Origin: Nymphaea colorata
Taxonomy: Eukaryota > Streptophyta > Magnoliopsida > Nymphaeales > Nymphaeaceae
Direction of reading: 5' to 3'
Length of the DNA: 64,000 nucleotides
Assembly (NCBI RefSeq): GCF_008831285.2
Contig: NC_045149.1
Location: forward strand, 8,274,417 to 8,338,416
Below, in pieces: positions 24,073 to 36,464 of the stretch; the first letter of the stretch is position 1, and each line of letters begins with the position of its first letter. The position numbers were made by a program, and so were the translations under genes. Below the pieces are notes generated by a model. The model did not search any database, was not told the origin of the DNA, and worked only from the letters and a program-made list of their open reading frames with translations.

Positions 24073-24656
24073 AGAGTCATCACCGACTCTTGGGAAGGGT
24101 CGAGAAGACCCAAGATGCAACGAGCCTCTTCCTTTCTTTTGTAAGTCGGTAAGAGCCTCTCCTTTATAAAGTCGGTGCTTGTAGTCGGTGGCTGTAATGA
24201 TTAAGAAAAGTAATAAAAATAAAAAACTAGGTGAAGAAATCAGTGGAAGCTTCATCCACCGACCTCCTCTCCTATAAATAGGGATGTTGGGCTATTTTGA
24301 GGGTGTGTAAGAAATATCAGGTTAGTGATTTTGGGTGCTCACTTTGTGAGTTGGGTGTGTGCTCATTTTATGAGCTAGTGAGTGTTGGCTAGTGTGTTCA
24401 CTTTGTGAACTCGAGTGTCGAAGTTTCAAGTGTATGCTGCAAGGACATTGAGTGTATTAGCTCACTGCGTGAGGCGAGGTGAGTTTTCTTGAGCCTTCTT
24501 CTGTAATGTTTATTTTGATGAATAAATAGTTTAATATACTTTGCCAAAGTTATTATTGAGTATCATTTTGGACGTCGAGACTCTGTTGGATTTTCTCCGC
24601 ATAAATTCGAGTTTGTAGCTGAGCTATATTTAGGGCCCGCATTACGTTTTCCAACA
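24068..24656 (+). repeat. copia-1 3' LTR
   Basis: 589 bp. Compared with the 5' LTR it lacks 7 bp in a GTCGGAAGTCGG repeat and one further base, and has about 10 substitutions. Ends in CCAACA, followed by the GTTTG target duplication. Confidence 0.97.
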
Positions 24657-24661
24657 GTTTG

Positions 24662-25869
24662 GTCTGAGGCGACCAAATATCAATAATTTTAAGAGTTGAG
24701 AGCTTTTTTCCCTGGCATTTTGTACGACAAACACGTTTTCTTACACCAGTTGTCAAACTCCAAGTCTCTGTTTGGATGACAGGGAGCAACATTTGGTTAA
24801 AGAAATAACATTGTGTTCTTAACAAGATTTTTAGCAAACCAAGTTTGTTAAAAAGCTTAGTAAAGAACATGATGCAGCTTAGTTGAAACAGACATGCACC
24901 TGAGCAAGTATTTAGAGACACAAAAGCAGACAATGCCGACCGAGTTTTGCACATATATGCAGGTTAGACGAATGCCTTCGCTGGTACAGTACCCACACGA
25001 AACGGCTTCAAAGCCATCGCTAGTTCCATTCTTCACAGTTTTCAGAGGTGTTTGCTGATGGCCATAGCCATCAAATAAGAAAGTAATTAAGCACTATGAA
25101 AACAATTAAAAATTGGTTACCAATGATTGGAAGAACTTTGTTGGCCTTTGGAACAGGTTACCCACTCTACTACCAATCACATGACCGAGTGTTTTGAGGG
25201 TTTCTTTTGGGTTGCACTTGAACGGTATGGCTCTCCCCATTCAAACTCGACTGAATCACACAATGATCTGTCAGATTCAACTCAATACACCACCCCCCGT
25301 CCCCCCAAGCATAAAAGTGTAATAAAATTTTGTTTTTCACCCATTGGGTAAATGGGAAATTCAAAAAACAAAAAACTCAACGTTCCCCTGTCACAACCAA
25401 ATTGATGCTTTCGATGTATTTAGATTCTTGAAATCTAAACCTTTTTTACATCTTTAAGTTACTTAACCACGCTTACTGCTTGAATTTCCCACTTTGTGCC
25501 TCCTTTAACTGCACCCAATCATATAATAGATTTTCAAATTCCACTTGGTATGATCCTTCAAAAATCACTTCTCTTCGACTTGCATAGATCGGAAACCCCA
25601 TGATTTTGTGTCTTAATTAGGACACCTAAACCTACTTGAGTTTCAAATTAACTTATTAAATTCCATATGCGTGCATATGATTATGCAATAAAACTTTTTT
25701 TTTTTGTGGAAAGAAAGTTCGGGAATTACCCTTCCAATTATTAACGAATGAATTTAGAAGTTATGGTATAAGAGGGTAAACAGGAGAAGGAGAAGAAGAA
25801 GAAGAGAAAAGAATAATAGCGTGATTGCATTCACCGCAATAAATGAACGCGGAGACAGAATATGTTGAT
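24662..25869. other. Intergenic, no gene seen
   Basis: 24662-24984 is found only in copy A. From about 24985 (TACAGTACCCACACGAAACG) the sequence matches copy B at about 61250. Similarity breaks near 25555 and resumes near 25790. Short frames at 25127-25364 are shared with copy B but unconvincing. Confidence 0.4.
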
Positions 25870-26351
25870 GACGGATTTCACGGGGAAATTACGTGAATGA
25901 AAATTTGGGCGCCAACACCTATACCGATAACGAACGACCACTTGTATATTCTTTTTACCAAAATCCTATCGGCCGGAAAGACTATACCGGAGACAAATCA
26001 CTAAACTGGTGAAATAATCATCTCAATAGTTCATTATTTCGCCTGTAAATGGTGCGACCTATACCTCTAACTGGTGAAACAATTCACCGATATAGATGAG
26101 CTTTTTGTAGGACCTCGCAAAGCCCCCTTTGATTTTGTTTCCCAACTGTATTTTCTTTTCTCCCCTACATAGAGCTTCTCTGTACATTATCAAAGGTCTC
26201 TGGTGCTCTTGGTTTGAGACTTCTGGGGATCTGATACGTTCCGACCTGGAGCCCAGCCGACCAAGGCCGATGAGCCTACCGAGACAAGCGATGAGACGTT
26301 GAGGGAGGTTTGCACCAGCCGAGAAGAGGCGCAAGCAATCTGACACCACTC
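25870..26351. mobile_element. CACTA-like subterminal repeat block, end of copy A
   Basis: Repeated CTATACCG and CTGGTGAAA/TTCACCG words lead to GATGAGCTTTTTGTAGG near 26115, a degenerate form of a CACTA end (TTTTTGTAGTG). No transposase. Shared with copy B (about 62967-63487). Similarity between duplicons ends just after CAATCTGACACCACTC at 26351. Confidence 0.4.
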
Positions 26352-27532
26352 TTAGTAGGCAAGATCAGACCAAACTGAGTTCATTAGCCTCAGATCAGCC
26401 ATAGGCGCGACCAGTTCAAGTTTAGATGAGCTGAGACTCGTCTTTGAACTCTTTTGCATTTCTTTTAATTCCAAAACACTGAACCGGTTCTTGATTTCTT
26501 GATTTTTTGTATCATTGAGACGGCTAAGCCAACTCCACAAGCTAAGCTCGAGCACTATTCTGGTGAGTAGATAAGCCGAAATCTTGTAAGACGAAGAAGT
26601 GGAGATTGTTGGTTGATGATTCTGAAATAGAATCGGAGGGAAAGTTCCCTCTTTTCCGGAGGGATGCTTGCAACATTCCCAATGAAGACCACCCGACTTA
26701 TGCATGAAACATTCCACATTGACTAAGGAGTCGATGCAGAAAACAGATCGATTGCATGATCATTCATAAACCCCCAATGAAGAATTTCATCTTAATCATC
26801 TATGTAATTCATCATAACATAGGCGGAGATTGAATCTAGGGATAGAGCTTTGTCTGACGATCGTTCTAGCATTTCTGGTGACGATCATTCCCATTCGACG
26901 ACTAATCCTTCTGGAAGATCTTGACTCAGGCATGTGAATTCCCAATTTCATTGCAATTCCCTACGTCTTGATTGAATCTTGGATGAAATTTGGTACCAAG
27001 ATCGAAGTTAGCAAGCAGCGGAAATCAATGATGTGATCAGACATGTCCGGTGCTCCCGATGATCATGAATTCCAAACTCAGACCGAATTTGCTTACAATT
27101 TTTACCAAAGTCCGTAATAGTTCTGTTTGTGATGTAATGACGACATTCTTGGGATTGAATCGAGTTTAATTCCCGCAAATTCTCATTTCCATCAAGCTAA
27201 ATTATTCAGAAATTCACTGTTTCTGGCCGCCCGACGAACTCCGGTAGTTCTTGAAATTCCGACCACTTGAGGAGATCCCCGCGACCGGCTGAACTTTCAA
27301 TTCCTCCATCCTTCCCCTGCGGAGCTTGTATGAGTAATGGTAGACCAATTTGAAGCAGGAACGACACATTGTGAGAAGATATCAACACATTTTGTTGAAA
27401 AGAAGCTGCCGCGAGAGAATAGAGCACCGATAGAGATTTATCGCCTGTCAGGCGAACGCGACCCGATTTGTCTTCGAACTTGGGATCAAAATAATCTTGG
27501 TGAATCATTCTAACAATTGTTGATGAATTGAA
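26352..27532. other. Spacer between duplicons, unassigned ORFs
   Basis: Single-copy sequence. Two minus-strand frames, 26352-26717 (121 codons) and 27206-27559 (117 codons), have ordinary protein-like composition but no motif I recognise. The second starts a few codons inside the copia-3 5' LTR, so copia-3 may have split an older coding frame. A plus-strand stretch near 26825-26925 also reads as a Ser/Asp-rich open frame. These may be remnants of a gene. Confidence 0.3.
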
Positions 27533-27993
27533 TGTAAGGATCACTTGGTGGGCCGACATATGTCAATAAGGATTTTCAGACATTATGGCTATCTTAATAT
27601 AAATATCCGGTTAAGTAATTGCGTTTTGAGATATCACGTCATTTTATATGGTATGAGGTATTTTTATAATGTATAGATACCTATACGCAATTACAGACTC
27701 TTTGATGGGTTGAATCCGTAATTGCTCGTAATATAAAAAGGTAGTGGTTCCTGGGGTCGTGCAAGTGAGACATGAAGTGTTGCTTTCTAGGATGTCTCTT
27801 CCCCATCTGAGAGAAACTGCACGTGCTCCGCACAGACCCTGCAAGATCTTACTGTGATCTCACCGTCCTGTTGTTCAGATGGATTCAGGTACGCGTCTGC
27901 TACAGTTAAAGTATTGATTCAATGATTTAGCATGAACGAGATCCTTTTTTAGGGCATATTCGTTTTTGTGTATGCATGAGGAAATCTCCATCA
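27533..27993 (+). repeat. copia-3 5' LTR
   Basis: 461 bp, TG...CA ends, with CGTAATATAAAAAGG near 27729 as a TATA-like region. Followed by the primer site two bases later. Confidence 0.94.
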
Positions 27994-27995
27994 AT

Positions 27996-28007
27996 TGGTA
28001 TCAGAGC
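27996..28007 (+). other. copia-3 primer-binding site
   Basis: TGGTATCAGAGC, identical to the sites in the other two copia elements. Complementary to initiator-Met tRNA. Confidence 0.95.
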
Positions 28008-29915
28008 GTATGTTCATTGTTGAATCATTGAATTTTTAGGTTAATTGTTGTTGCATCCGCACAATTTTTGGATCAATTTGTGTATTTGCTCTCTCGATTG
28101 GCCGCACCTTTTCCCATTCTCCGTTGCATGCCCTCTACCCCCTCATGATGTTACTTGGGTTGCTGAGGAAACAGTGGAAGCCACTGTCGGTAAGACCGTG
28201 AAGCAGGAAGGAAAGTCGTTTGGGCGACTGCCGGCTTCCACCGTCCTATGGGGGACGGCCGGTCATTATGACGTGACCCGCCTGCACCCACCATGAGGTG
28301 TGTAGAGGAAGGGGCAATGAAATGGAAGCCGTTGGGCTTCCGTTGTAGCCCCAAAAGAAGAAGAGGAAGGAGGGATAGTGGCTGACGACCGGCCGTTCTT
28401 CCTCGGCTCTGTTACAGCCACAGAAAATGAAGGGAAAGGGGATGGCCGGGAACCGGCCGTTTGGATGCGTTGGCCGGCCGTTAGGCGACAGACGACATCC
28501 AGCCGTCCCGGCATGACCCACCGGTGGCCACCCACACTGTCGGGTGGCCTGCCGGTGGAGTTCCACCATTCGCCTGCCATTCGGCAGGCGAGCAGTGGAG
28601 CCGCTGCCTGAAACCGCTCGTGCGGTCGAGCGGTGGGCGGTCGGACCCGGGCGGGTCATGACAGACTCAACCCAGATCCATAAGAATTTAAAAAAAAAAG
28701 AAAAAAAGTTGCCACCTACCGCTTGTGGTAAGAATTTCGGATCCGGGTCGGGTCATGTTGGACTGACCTGTATCCATACAGTTTAAATTTTAAAAATATA
28801 GTTCTTTCGGATCTGGGTCGGGTTATGTGGGACTCGACCCGTATCCATATGGTTTAAATTTTTTAAAATACGGTTCTTTCGGATCCGGGATGGGTCATGT
28901 CGGACCTGATCCATATCCATATGGTTTGAATTTTGAAAATGCGGTTCTTTTGTCAAACCGATTCTGAAGAGAATCGAACCGGTTCATTCGGTTTAAGACT
29001 GATTTAATTCGATTCAGAACTGGTTCGTACTTTTCTGAGACGATTCAGTTCAATTTTAACGCGGTTCTTACCGATTCAGACCATTTTCAAACCGGTTCAG
29101 TTGATTTTCAGACCGATTCAGGGCTTTTCAGAACGATTCATTCAGTTTTGGAACCAATTTTAGCCACTTTCAACCGGTTCAATGGGTTTTAGAACCGATT
29201 CGGTCCAATTTTTAACCGATTCGTCCAATTTTTAAACTGGTTCAATCCAATTTAAGGCCATGTGGGTGTTTTAGTTGCGGTTTAAGAACGATATGGGCCA
29301 TTTTAATGCCGATTCAGTGGTCCTTGTAGTTTATAAAATTTTGGACTATTTTGGGTCTATTTCATTTCATTTAATCTTTTGCTTTTGGATTCAATATAAG
29401 GCTATTTTGTATGTAAATTTTAATATATGTCATATTTTGCATGTTATTAAAATTGTGGGTGTACCTTAGATGAATATTTGGACTATGAATTTGATCTTTG
29501 GTCATGTCTATTATTCAAAATTACTAGATTTATACTTTATGTCGTTAAAGTGACTTCTGTTGTAGGAATTTACTTGTTTCGAAGATTAGATGATAGTATG
29601 TTTAATCCATGCGAATAATGATCAACCCAAAAGAAGAATGTTGTTTGGTCAGGTTTAAGCATATAGGGCAACGAATACATGACTTGGGCTCGTTATTTGA
29701 CAGAGCTAATTATCTATATTCATTGTCGACCAAGGATACCACTTGCAGTTGATATTTCAATCCAAAGATTGGATATTAATGTTGCACCAATACCTTGTGA
29801 TGGGATTTAGGCAAATGTATTTAAATTCATTTATATTTGTTATTTCATTTATGTATATATATTGATTGTGAGCATGTTTGGTATTTTTTTTCATTGTACA
29901 GTGAGTTCTGCTTTC
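28008..29915 (+). other. Long structured leader of copia-3
   Basis: About 1.9 kb lie between the primer site and gag, far more than in copia-1 or copia-2. The first part (28080-28660) is GC-rich with GGCCGGCCG and ACCGGCCG words. Then come three 71-bp tandem units. Then (28960-29260) a dense series of AACCGATTC/AACCGGTTCA words. The rest is AT-rich. Open frames in the GC-rich part overlap on both strands and show no protein family. It may be foreign sequence carried by the element. Confidence 0.6.
28738..28951 (+). repeat. Three 70-72 bp tandem units in the copia-3 leader
   Basis: Units start at 28738, 28808 and 28880. Each begins CGGATC(C/T)GGG, contains a GACC-type motif and CCATA, and ends in GGTTCTTT or similar. 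They differ at several positions. Confidence 0.88.
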
Positions 29916-32900
29916 ATGATATCTGCAAATTTGAGTAATATTCCTGAGTTAAATGGTTCGAATTTTAAGGATTGAAAAAAAACTATTCTAATTGTTCTGG
30001 GTTGCATGGATTTAGACTTTGCATTTAGGGAGTCATCCCCACCTTAGTTAACAAATAAAAGTTCTCATAAGGATAAACAAAACTTTGAACGGTGGGAGCG
30101 CTCAAACCGCATGTGTCTAATGATCATGAAGAAATCAATCCCAGAAAATTTTAGGGGCTCAATTACTGAAAAGGCTAGTGCCAATGTGTTCCTCGAAGAA
30201 ATAGAAAAGCATTTTGCTAAAAACAAAAAAATTGAAACAAGTAGACTTTTGAGTAAACTTATGACGCTGAAATATAAAGGCAAGGGGAACATACGGGAGC
30301 ACATTATGGAAATGTCTTATCTTGCTTCAAAACTACAAGCACTAGGTCTGAAGTCACCTGAAGACTTCATAGAGCATATGGTTCTCATTTATCTTCCACC
30401 ACAATATGCGCAGTTTAAAATTAATTATAATTGTTAGAAGGAGAAAATGACTCTTAATAAGCTCATTTCACTCTGTGTGGACGAAGATGAGAGAATGAAG
30501 CATGATAAGATAGAAAGTGTTCATTTAGCTATTACACCTAAAAGTAAGAAAAGAAAGACTATTAAGAAAGTTGCAGTTGATCATTCATGTACTAAGAAAC
30601 AGAAGAAGCATAAGGAAGACAAATTAAGCTGCTTCTTTTGCAATGGTGAAGGTCATATGAAGAAGGATTGTACCAAGTATCAAGCATGTCGTGAAAAGAA
30701 AGGTACACTTCTCACTTTGGTTTGTTCTGAGGTTAATTTAATTTCAGTACCCAGACACACTTGGTAGGTAGATTCAGGTGCAACTACTCACATAAGTGTT
30801 TTTATGCAGGGCTGTCTAAATTATCGGACATTGAAAGATTCATCTATGTGGGCGATGGCAAGAAAGCGAAAGTCGAAGCCACACCAGATTTTCGGTTATT
30901 GTTAAAGACTGGTTGTTATTTAAATTTGACAGAAACTTATGTAGTACCGTCTTTCAGACGGAATTTGATTTCTATTTCTTTATTTGACAAATTTTGTTAT
31001 TATTGTTCATTTGGAGGTAGTAAATTTAAGTTGTTTCGACACTCAAATTTGATTGCCACTGGTTCTTTGTCTGGTAGCGATAACCTTTATTTGCTTGATG
31101 CAGTTGCTTCATATCATGAAACCTTGCATATTACGTATAATAGTATTAAAAGAAAATATACTACTATGTCGAATGGACTATTATGCATTTAAAGCTGAAG
31201 TTGAGAATCAATTATGCAAATTGATTAAAGCTGTTAGATCTGATCGTGGTGGTGACTATTATGGTAGATTTGATGGATCATGTGAATAATGTCTAGGCCC
31301 TTTCACTAAGTACCTAGAGAAATGCGGTATAGTCCCTCAATACACCAAGTCGGGTTCTCCCAGAATGAATGGTGTAGCTGAGAGACAAAATCATACTCTT
31401 GTAGATATGGTGAGGAGTATAATAAATCATTCTACATTACCGGAGTCCCTCTGGGGAAAGGCATTAAAGACTGCAGTTTATATTATCAATAGAGTGTCAT
31501 CAAAAGGAGTACCGAAAACCCTATATGAATTATGGACAGGAAAAATGCCTAGTATGAAGCACTTTCATGTTTGGGGATGTCCAGTTGAAGCGAGGCCATA
31601 TATGCCAAACGAAAGGAAACTGAACTCTAAGACGGTTAGCTGTTATTTTGTTGGATATTCTAAAAGATCAAGGGGTTATAAGTTTTATAATCCAACCAGT
31701 GAGTCTTTTTTTGAAACGGGAAATACCCATTTCTTTGAGAATATTAGGTTTGGGGGAGCTGATGATGTTAAAAGCATTGTTTTTGAAGAGGGACCTAAGT
31801 ATACTCATACAGATGTTGTAAGCAATAGTCAGGTCTTTATTCCTGTTATTGTTCTATCAACATATTAAGAAGAAGGCAATGATGATGGTCTCCCTATTTA
31901 AACCACTGAAGAACAAACTCAATAACCTCAAGAAAATCAAGTAGAGGTGCCACTGAGGAGATCCATTAGAGAGAGGAGAAGCACAATTTCAAATAATTTT
32001 ATCTATCTCCAAGAACATGATGTTGATATGGGGTTAATGGAGGATGATCCTATTAACCTCCAGCAAGCGATAAAGAGTTCTAAATCTCATAAGTAGATAG
32101 ATGCCATGAATGATGAAATAAAGTCCATGATGGATAATGACGTAAGAGACGTTGTTTCCTTACCTAAATGTGTGAAACTCATTGGTTGTAAATGGATATT
32201 TAAAACCAAGAGGGATTCATTAGGAAACATCGAAAAGTATAAGACATATCTTGTCGCAAAAGACTTTACTCAAAAGGAACGCATTGATCATACAGAGACT
32301 TTGCCTCCAGTTTCGTCGAAAGACTCTTTGAGGACCATAATGATATTTGTAGCTCATTTTGACTTAGAGTTGTATTAAATGGATGTAAAGACGACGTTTT
32401 TAAATGGAGACATTGATAAAACGATATATATGGTGCAACCAGAAAACTTTCTTCCAGGGAATGCAAAGAAAATGGTCTGCAAACTCAAGAAATCTATCTA
32501 TAGGCTAAAGCAAGCTTCCTGTCAGTGGTATTATAAATTTCATCAAGTTATAGTTTCATTTGGTTTCGAGACTAATATGGTTGATGAATGTGTATACCAA
32601 AAGTTCAGTGGATGTAAGTTTATATTTCTAGTTTAAATGTCGATGATATATTGCTGGCAAGTAATGATGTTAGTATATTTCACGAAACTAAGAAATTTTT
32701 GTCAACAAAGTTTGACATGAAGGACTTTGGTGATCATATTTTGTATTGGGGATCCAGATATTTTGAGATTGTTCTCGAGATATTATTGGATTATCACAAA
32801 AGAACTACCTTGATAATGTGCTTCAGCGATATGGTACGAAAGATTGTAAACCAAGAGATACTTCAGTTGGACAAGTTTAGTCTCAAACAATGCCCTAAAA

Positions 32901-33621
32901 GTGAACTCGAATATAAAGAAATGAAAATGATTCCCCATTCATCTGTTGTGGGAAGCCTTATGTATGCTCAGATTTGAGACTCGTCAGGATATTGCATTTA
33001 TCGTTAGAATGTTAGGCAGATACTTAAGTAATCCTGGTATAGATCATTGGAAAGTAGGTAAAAGAGTATTGAGATACTTACCAAAAACAAAAGATTTTAT
33101 GTTCACATACGAAAAGTCAGACCAGTTGGAGATCATTGGGTATTCAGATTTTGACTTTGCTGGGTCCCAAGACAGTAGAAAGTCTACTTCAGGATATGTA
33201 TTTTTATTGGCTGGAGGAGTTATATCCTGCAAAAGTGTTAAACAGACACTAGTAGCTACTTCAACCATGGCAGCAGAATTCATAGCATGTTACGAGGCAT
33301 CCAATCATGTTTTATGGTTGCGAAATTTTGTCACGGGACTGCACATTATGAATGGTATAGAAATACCACTAAGATTATTGTGTGACAATAATTCAGCAGT
33401 CATGTACTCTAATAACAGCCGCAGTTTGTCAAAGTCAAAATACATCAACATTAAGTTCTTGGCTGTTAAAGAGAGGATACAGAATAGTGAGGTGTTTTTT
33501 GGAGCATATTGGGACATACTCTATGATGGCAGATCCACTTACTAAAAGTTTAACACCCAAGGTCTTTCACGAACATGTTGTCCGTATGGGAGTTTTATCC
33601 TTGGATGATGTGCTGGTTTAG
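29916..33621 (+). pseudogene. copia-3 gag-pol, decayed
   Basis: Gag begins at an ATG at 29916 and hits a TGA within 20 codons and a TAG soon after. The zinc knuckle CFFCNGEGHMKKDC is near 30632. The protease motif VDSGATTHIS lies just after a TAG at 30765-30767. The pre-integrase part runs to about 31190, and then the zinc-binding and first catalytic part of integrase is missing. The frame resumes at AVRSDRGG and NGVAERQNH (31370). Reverse transcriptase is split, with VDDILL kept near 32639. RNase H (SDFDFAGSQD) and the C-terminal CDNNSAV motif follow to 33621. Many stops and frameshifts make this non-functional. Confidence 0.9.
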
Positions 33622-34017
33622 TGAGAGTTTGTATTTTGGTTGCTCTTATGTATAGACACATATTTAGTTTTCTGCATAATATAGTTTAAAGTTTTTTGGT
33701 TTCATTTTGTGTTTGTGTTTTTGATCTTCATAAGGTTTTAAAGTAGGTCCACTTGAGAATAAACATGTTGTAATCACATTACATGTAATTCTCATGCTAC
33801 ACATCCATACCAGATCTATGCCATTGATTATGTCAACATTTGTGATCGTTGAAGGTTTAGCTGATTTCAATACAACGAAAGCCGTATTGGTTTTGTGTTG
33901 ATATGATCATAGACGAGATTGGTGAAAAACGACGTTTAATAAGATAACAATTATGAGCTCCTAAGGTTTTATGTAATGTTTGAATCTATAAAGTCATATT
34001 TGGCCCAGGTGAAAAAT

Positions 34018-34477
34018 TGTAAGGATCATTTGGTGGGCCGGCATATATCAATGAAGAATTTCATACATTATGACCATCTTAATGTAAATGTCTGGTTAAG
34101 TGATTGCGTTTTGGGATATCACGTCATTTTATATAGTATGGGGTATTTTATAATGTATAGATACCTGTATGCAATTATGGACTCTTTAATGGGTTGAATC
34201 CGTAATTGCTCTTAATATAAAAGGGAGTGGTCCTTGGGGTCGTGTAAGTGAGACTTGAAACGTTGTTTTCTAGGGTTGTCTCTTCCCTATCTGAGAGAAA
34301 CCGCACGTGCTCCGCTCATATCCTGGAAGATCTTACTACGATCTCACCGTCCGGTTGTTCAGATGGATTCAGGTACGCATCCGCTACAGTTAAAGTATTG
34401 ATTCAATGATTTAGCATGAACGAGATCCTATTTTAAGGCATATTCGTTTTTGTGTATGCATAAGGAAATCTCCATCA
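34018..34477 (+). repeat. copia-3 3' LTR
   Basis: 460 bp, about 90% identical to the 5' LTR. It follows CCAGGTGAAAAAT, a worn polypurine tract, and is followed by TTGCA. Confidence 0.94.
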
Positions 34478-34482
34478 TTGCA

Positions 34483-34914
34483 ATTTTATGAACACATTGA
34501 ATTGATTTATGCACTTCTGTGATTTTTGCTATCGACGGAGAACGACTGTGAATAGAGTGTTGCATGAGAAGTCATCGGTTTACGATGAAAAATCACTGCC
34601 TGCGACTTGAATTATGGAGAAGCACAAGTTGAGGATGATTCAAACTTAATCCTAGATGACCATAGGTTCCATTTGAGTGATTGTAGAGCATTTGGTGTTG
34701 TGTCAAGGGAGAATCTGATGAATTCTTCTACGCCGGTGACTCAGAGTATGACATCACTCATGATTTGATTTTTTATATTTAAAATAAATAGAGGAGATCA
34801 AATAATTGAAACTTTACTAGCGTTTACAAACATCGTAACAAAAGATGTCACCTGTATTAACATTGCCCACAAAAGCGTCACTAAGAATTTGAGTTGGGGA
34901 ATTTTTTTCTATAT
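34483..34914. other. Spacer, no gene seen
   Basis: AT-rich sequence with no recognised gene. It would have been contiguous with 27527 before copia-3 inserted. Confidence 0.4.
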
Positions 34915-35373
34915 GCTTTTACTGACGTTTTAGTGTACGAATCAGTAATGATTGACCTTTACTTGCATTTACTTCATGTTGTTCAAAGTTCTCAGATCGT
35001 AGACTTACACTGGTGAATGCTTTCATAACTACATGCTTCATCACATACGGCAAAAAAAAATCATTGAACTTTCTATAGATTCACACATTTACTGAAGTTT
35101 GACAAGTATCATCAGTAATGATTTACCTTCACTAACGTTTACTACATGTCATTGAAAGTTTTCACCTCAATAGACCTACAGTGGTAAGCAATTTCACTGC
35201 TATAGGCTTCTTCTTACGAACTCAACCGAATAAAGAAGTTTCAGGTCACCAGGATCCACTGCACGTTAGTAATGGTGCCCCTCCACTGATACACACACCA
35301 AAACACCAGTAAAGATGAAAGTTTACTGACACGATTTTTTCCACAAGTCAGTAAATACCCATTTTCTTGTAGT
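34915..35373. mobile_element. En/Spm (CACTA) terminal remnant
   Basis: Ends in CCATTTTCTTGTAGT, which in reverse complement is ACTACAAGAAAATGG, the CACTACAAGAAAA-type terminus of plant En/Spm elements. Inside, a unit of about 171 bp (from 34919 and again from 35090) with TTACTGA(C/A)G, CAGTAATGATT and ACTTCATGT words is repeated, as in subterminal arrays. The opposite end and the transposase were not seen. Confidence 0.55.
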
Positions 35374-35561
35374 TTGTGAAGTTTGTCATTAGTTGAAAAC
35401 AGTATCTAGCACAAGTGAATCGTTCTAACATAAAACAGTTGTCAAGCAACCAATGACTATTCAAACATGACTTTATGGTCTTACTCAAACATCAAGATTC
35501 TGGCAAAGGGTACTTATTCAAACGTACCATGATTTCAGCACACATGCTCAAACATCTGTAT

Positions 35562-35562
<1 letters not shown>

Positions 35563-35655
<93 letters not shown>
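35563..35655. repeat. (TA)n microsatellite
   Basis: About 93 bp of TA dinucleotides with a single GATA interruption near 35598. No coding value. Confidence 0.97.
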
Positions 35656-35657
<2 letters not shown>

Positions 35658-36464
35658 TTAATAAAGCATCTAAAAATGTCGGGCTTCATCACACATCTCT
35701 TGATTCTTCTCACGATAAAAGTGTTCAAATTAACAAGTTGAAAACAAAAAATATCAGCTTAAGTATAAAAAACAAAGTGAATAGTTCAATTGGAATTTGA
35801 TCCTTCAACACCTTTCCTCAATCCCAGGTCTATCTAGTTGAAACAAGTGGCTAGAGATCTGCTCACTCTTTGAATTGCAGCTACTAGCCTGTATAGAACT
35901 GGGTACGTACCGCGCATTACCCAAAAGAATGACAGTGAGAGTTTTGTTCAACTTCCATATTCTCAAGGGCATCATATATAAATAATTTTTTGCATAGAAA
36001 GTGACCATGAGAGTGTGACTTTTCTTTGTTTAGAAATTCAGTAAGGTGGCACAGATTTCCACCTTCAATTGGATTTAACAGTAGCGAGTTAGACAAGCTT
36101 TTTACTTCCCCAACTCACACTGTTGACAAAGCTAGGAAATGACAATGTGAATTTAATATTAAGGTTTTCCAAGGTTCTTCCTCATTTGAGGTGTTGAAAA
36201 GACACATTTTGGGGCTCATTAGGAATAACACAGCTCATTGTCAATTTGATTGCCTCTGAATGGCTCACCGAATGCCATAAATTTGGATCTTGCAACGATA
36301 TTGAGGGAAAAAATTGATGTTAATGATCGGTTGATTAATATAGGCCTAACTATTTTGAACCTGCTGTTACACTATCTAGCTTAGAACCTGGTGATCTAAC
36401 TATAAGCTAATCATTGTTTGCTTGCAATTACTAGCTATTTAGACGCTTATTTTTAGGGAAGTAT
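35656..36464. other. Spacer, no gene seen
   Basis: Single-copy AT-rich DNA. No credible gene. Confidence 0.4.

Larger units (their letters stand above)
19258..24656 (+). mobile_element. Ty1/copia LTR retrotransposon, copia-1
   Basis: A 5.4 kb element with 597-bp and 589-bp LTRs, perfect 5-bp target duplications GTTTG (19253-19257 and 24657-24661), an initiator-Met tRNA primer site and a purine tract. The gag-pol frame is in copia order: gag, protease, integrase, reverse transcriptase, RNase H. LTRs differ by about 10 substitutions plus a 7-bp and a 1-bp indel, so this is the youngest of the three copia elements. It is present only in duplicon copy A. Confidence 0.97.
27533..34477 (+). mobile_element. 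Ty1/copia LTR retrotransposon, copia-3 (old)
   Basis: A 6.9 kb element with 461-bp and 460-bp LTRs (TGTAAGGATCA...CTCCATCA). The flanking 5-mers TTGAA (27528-27532) and TTGCA (34478-34482) are a target duplication with one mismatch. It has an initiator-Met primer site and a degraded purine tract. The LTRs differ at roughly 46 positions (about 10%), so it is much older than copia-1 and copia-2. The internal region has a 1.9 kb leader and a badly decayed gag-pol. Confidence 0.94.

Noticed and set aside
28246-28659. 137-codon Arg/Pro-rich minus-strand ORF
   Set aside because: It lies in the GC-rich copia-3 leader, overlaps frames on both strands, and has no recognisable domain.
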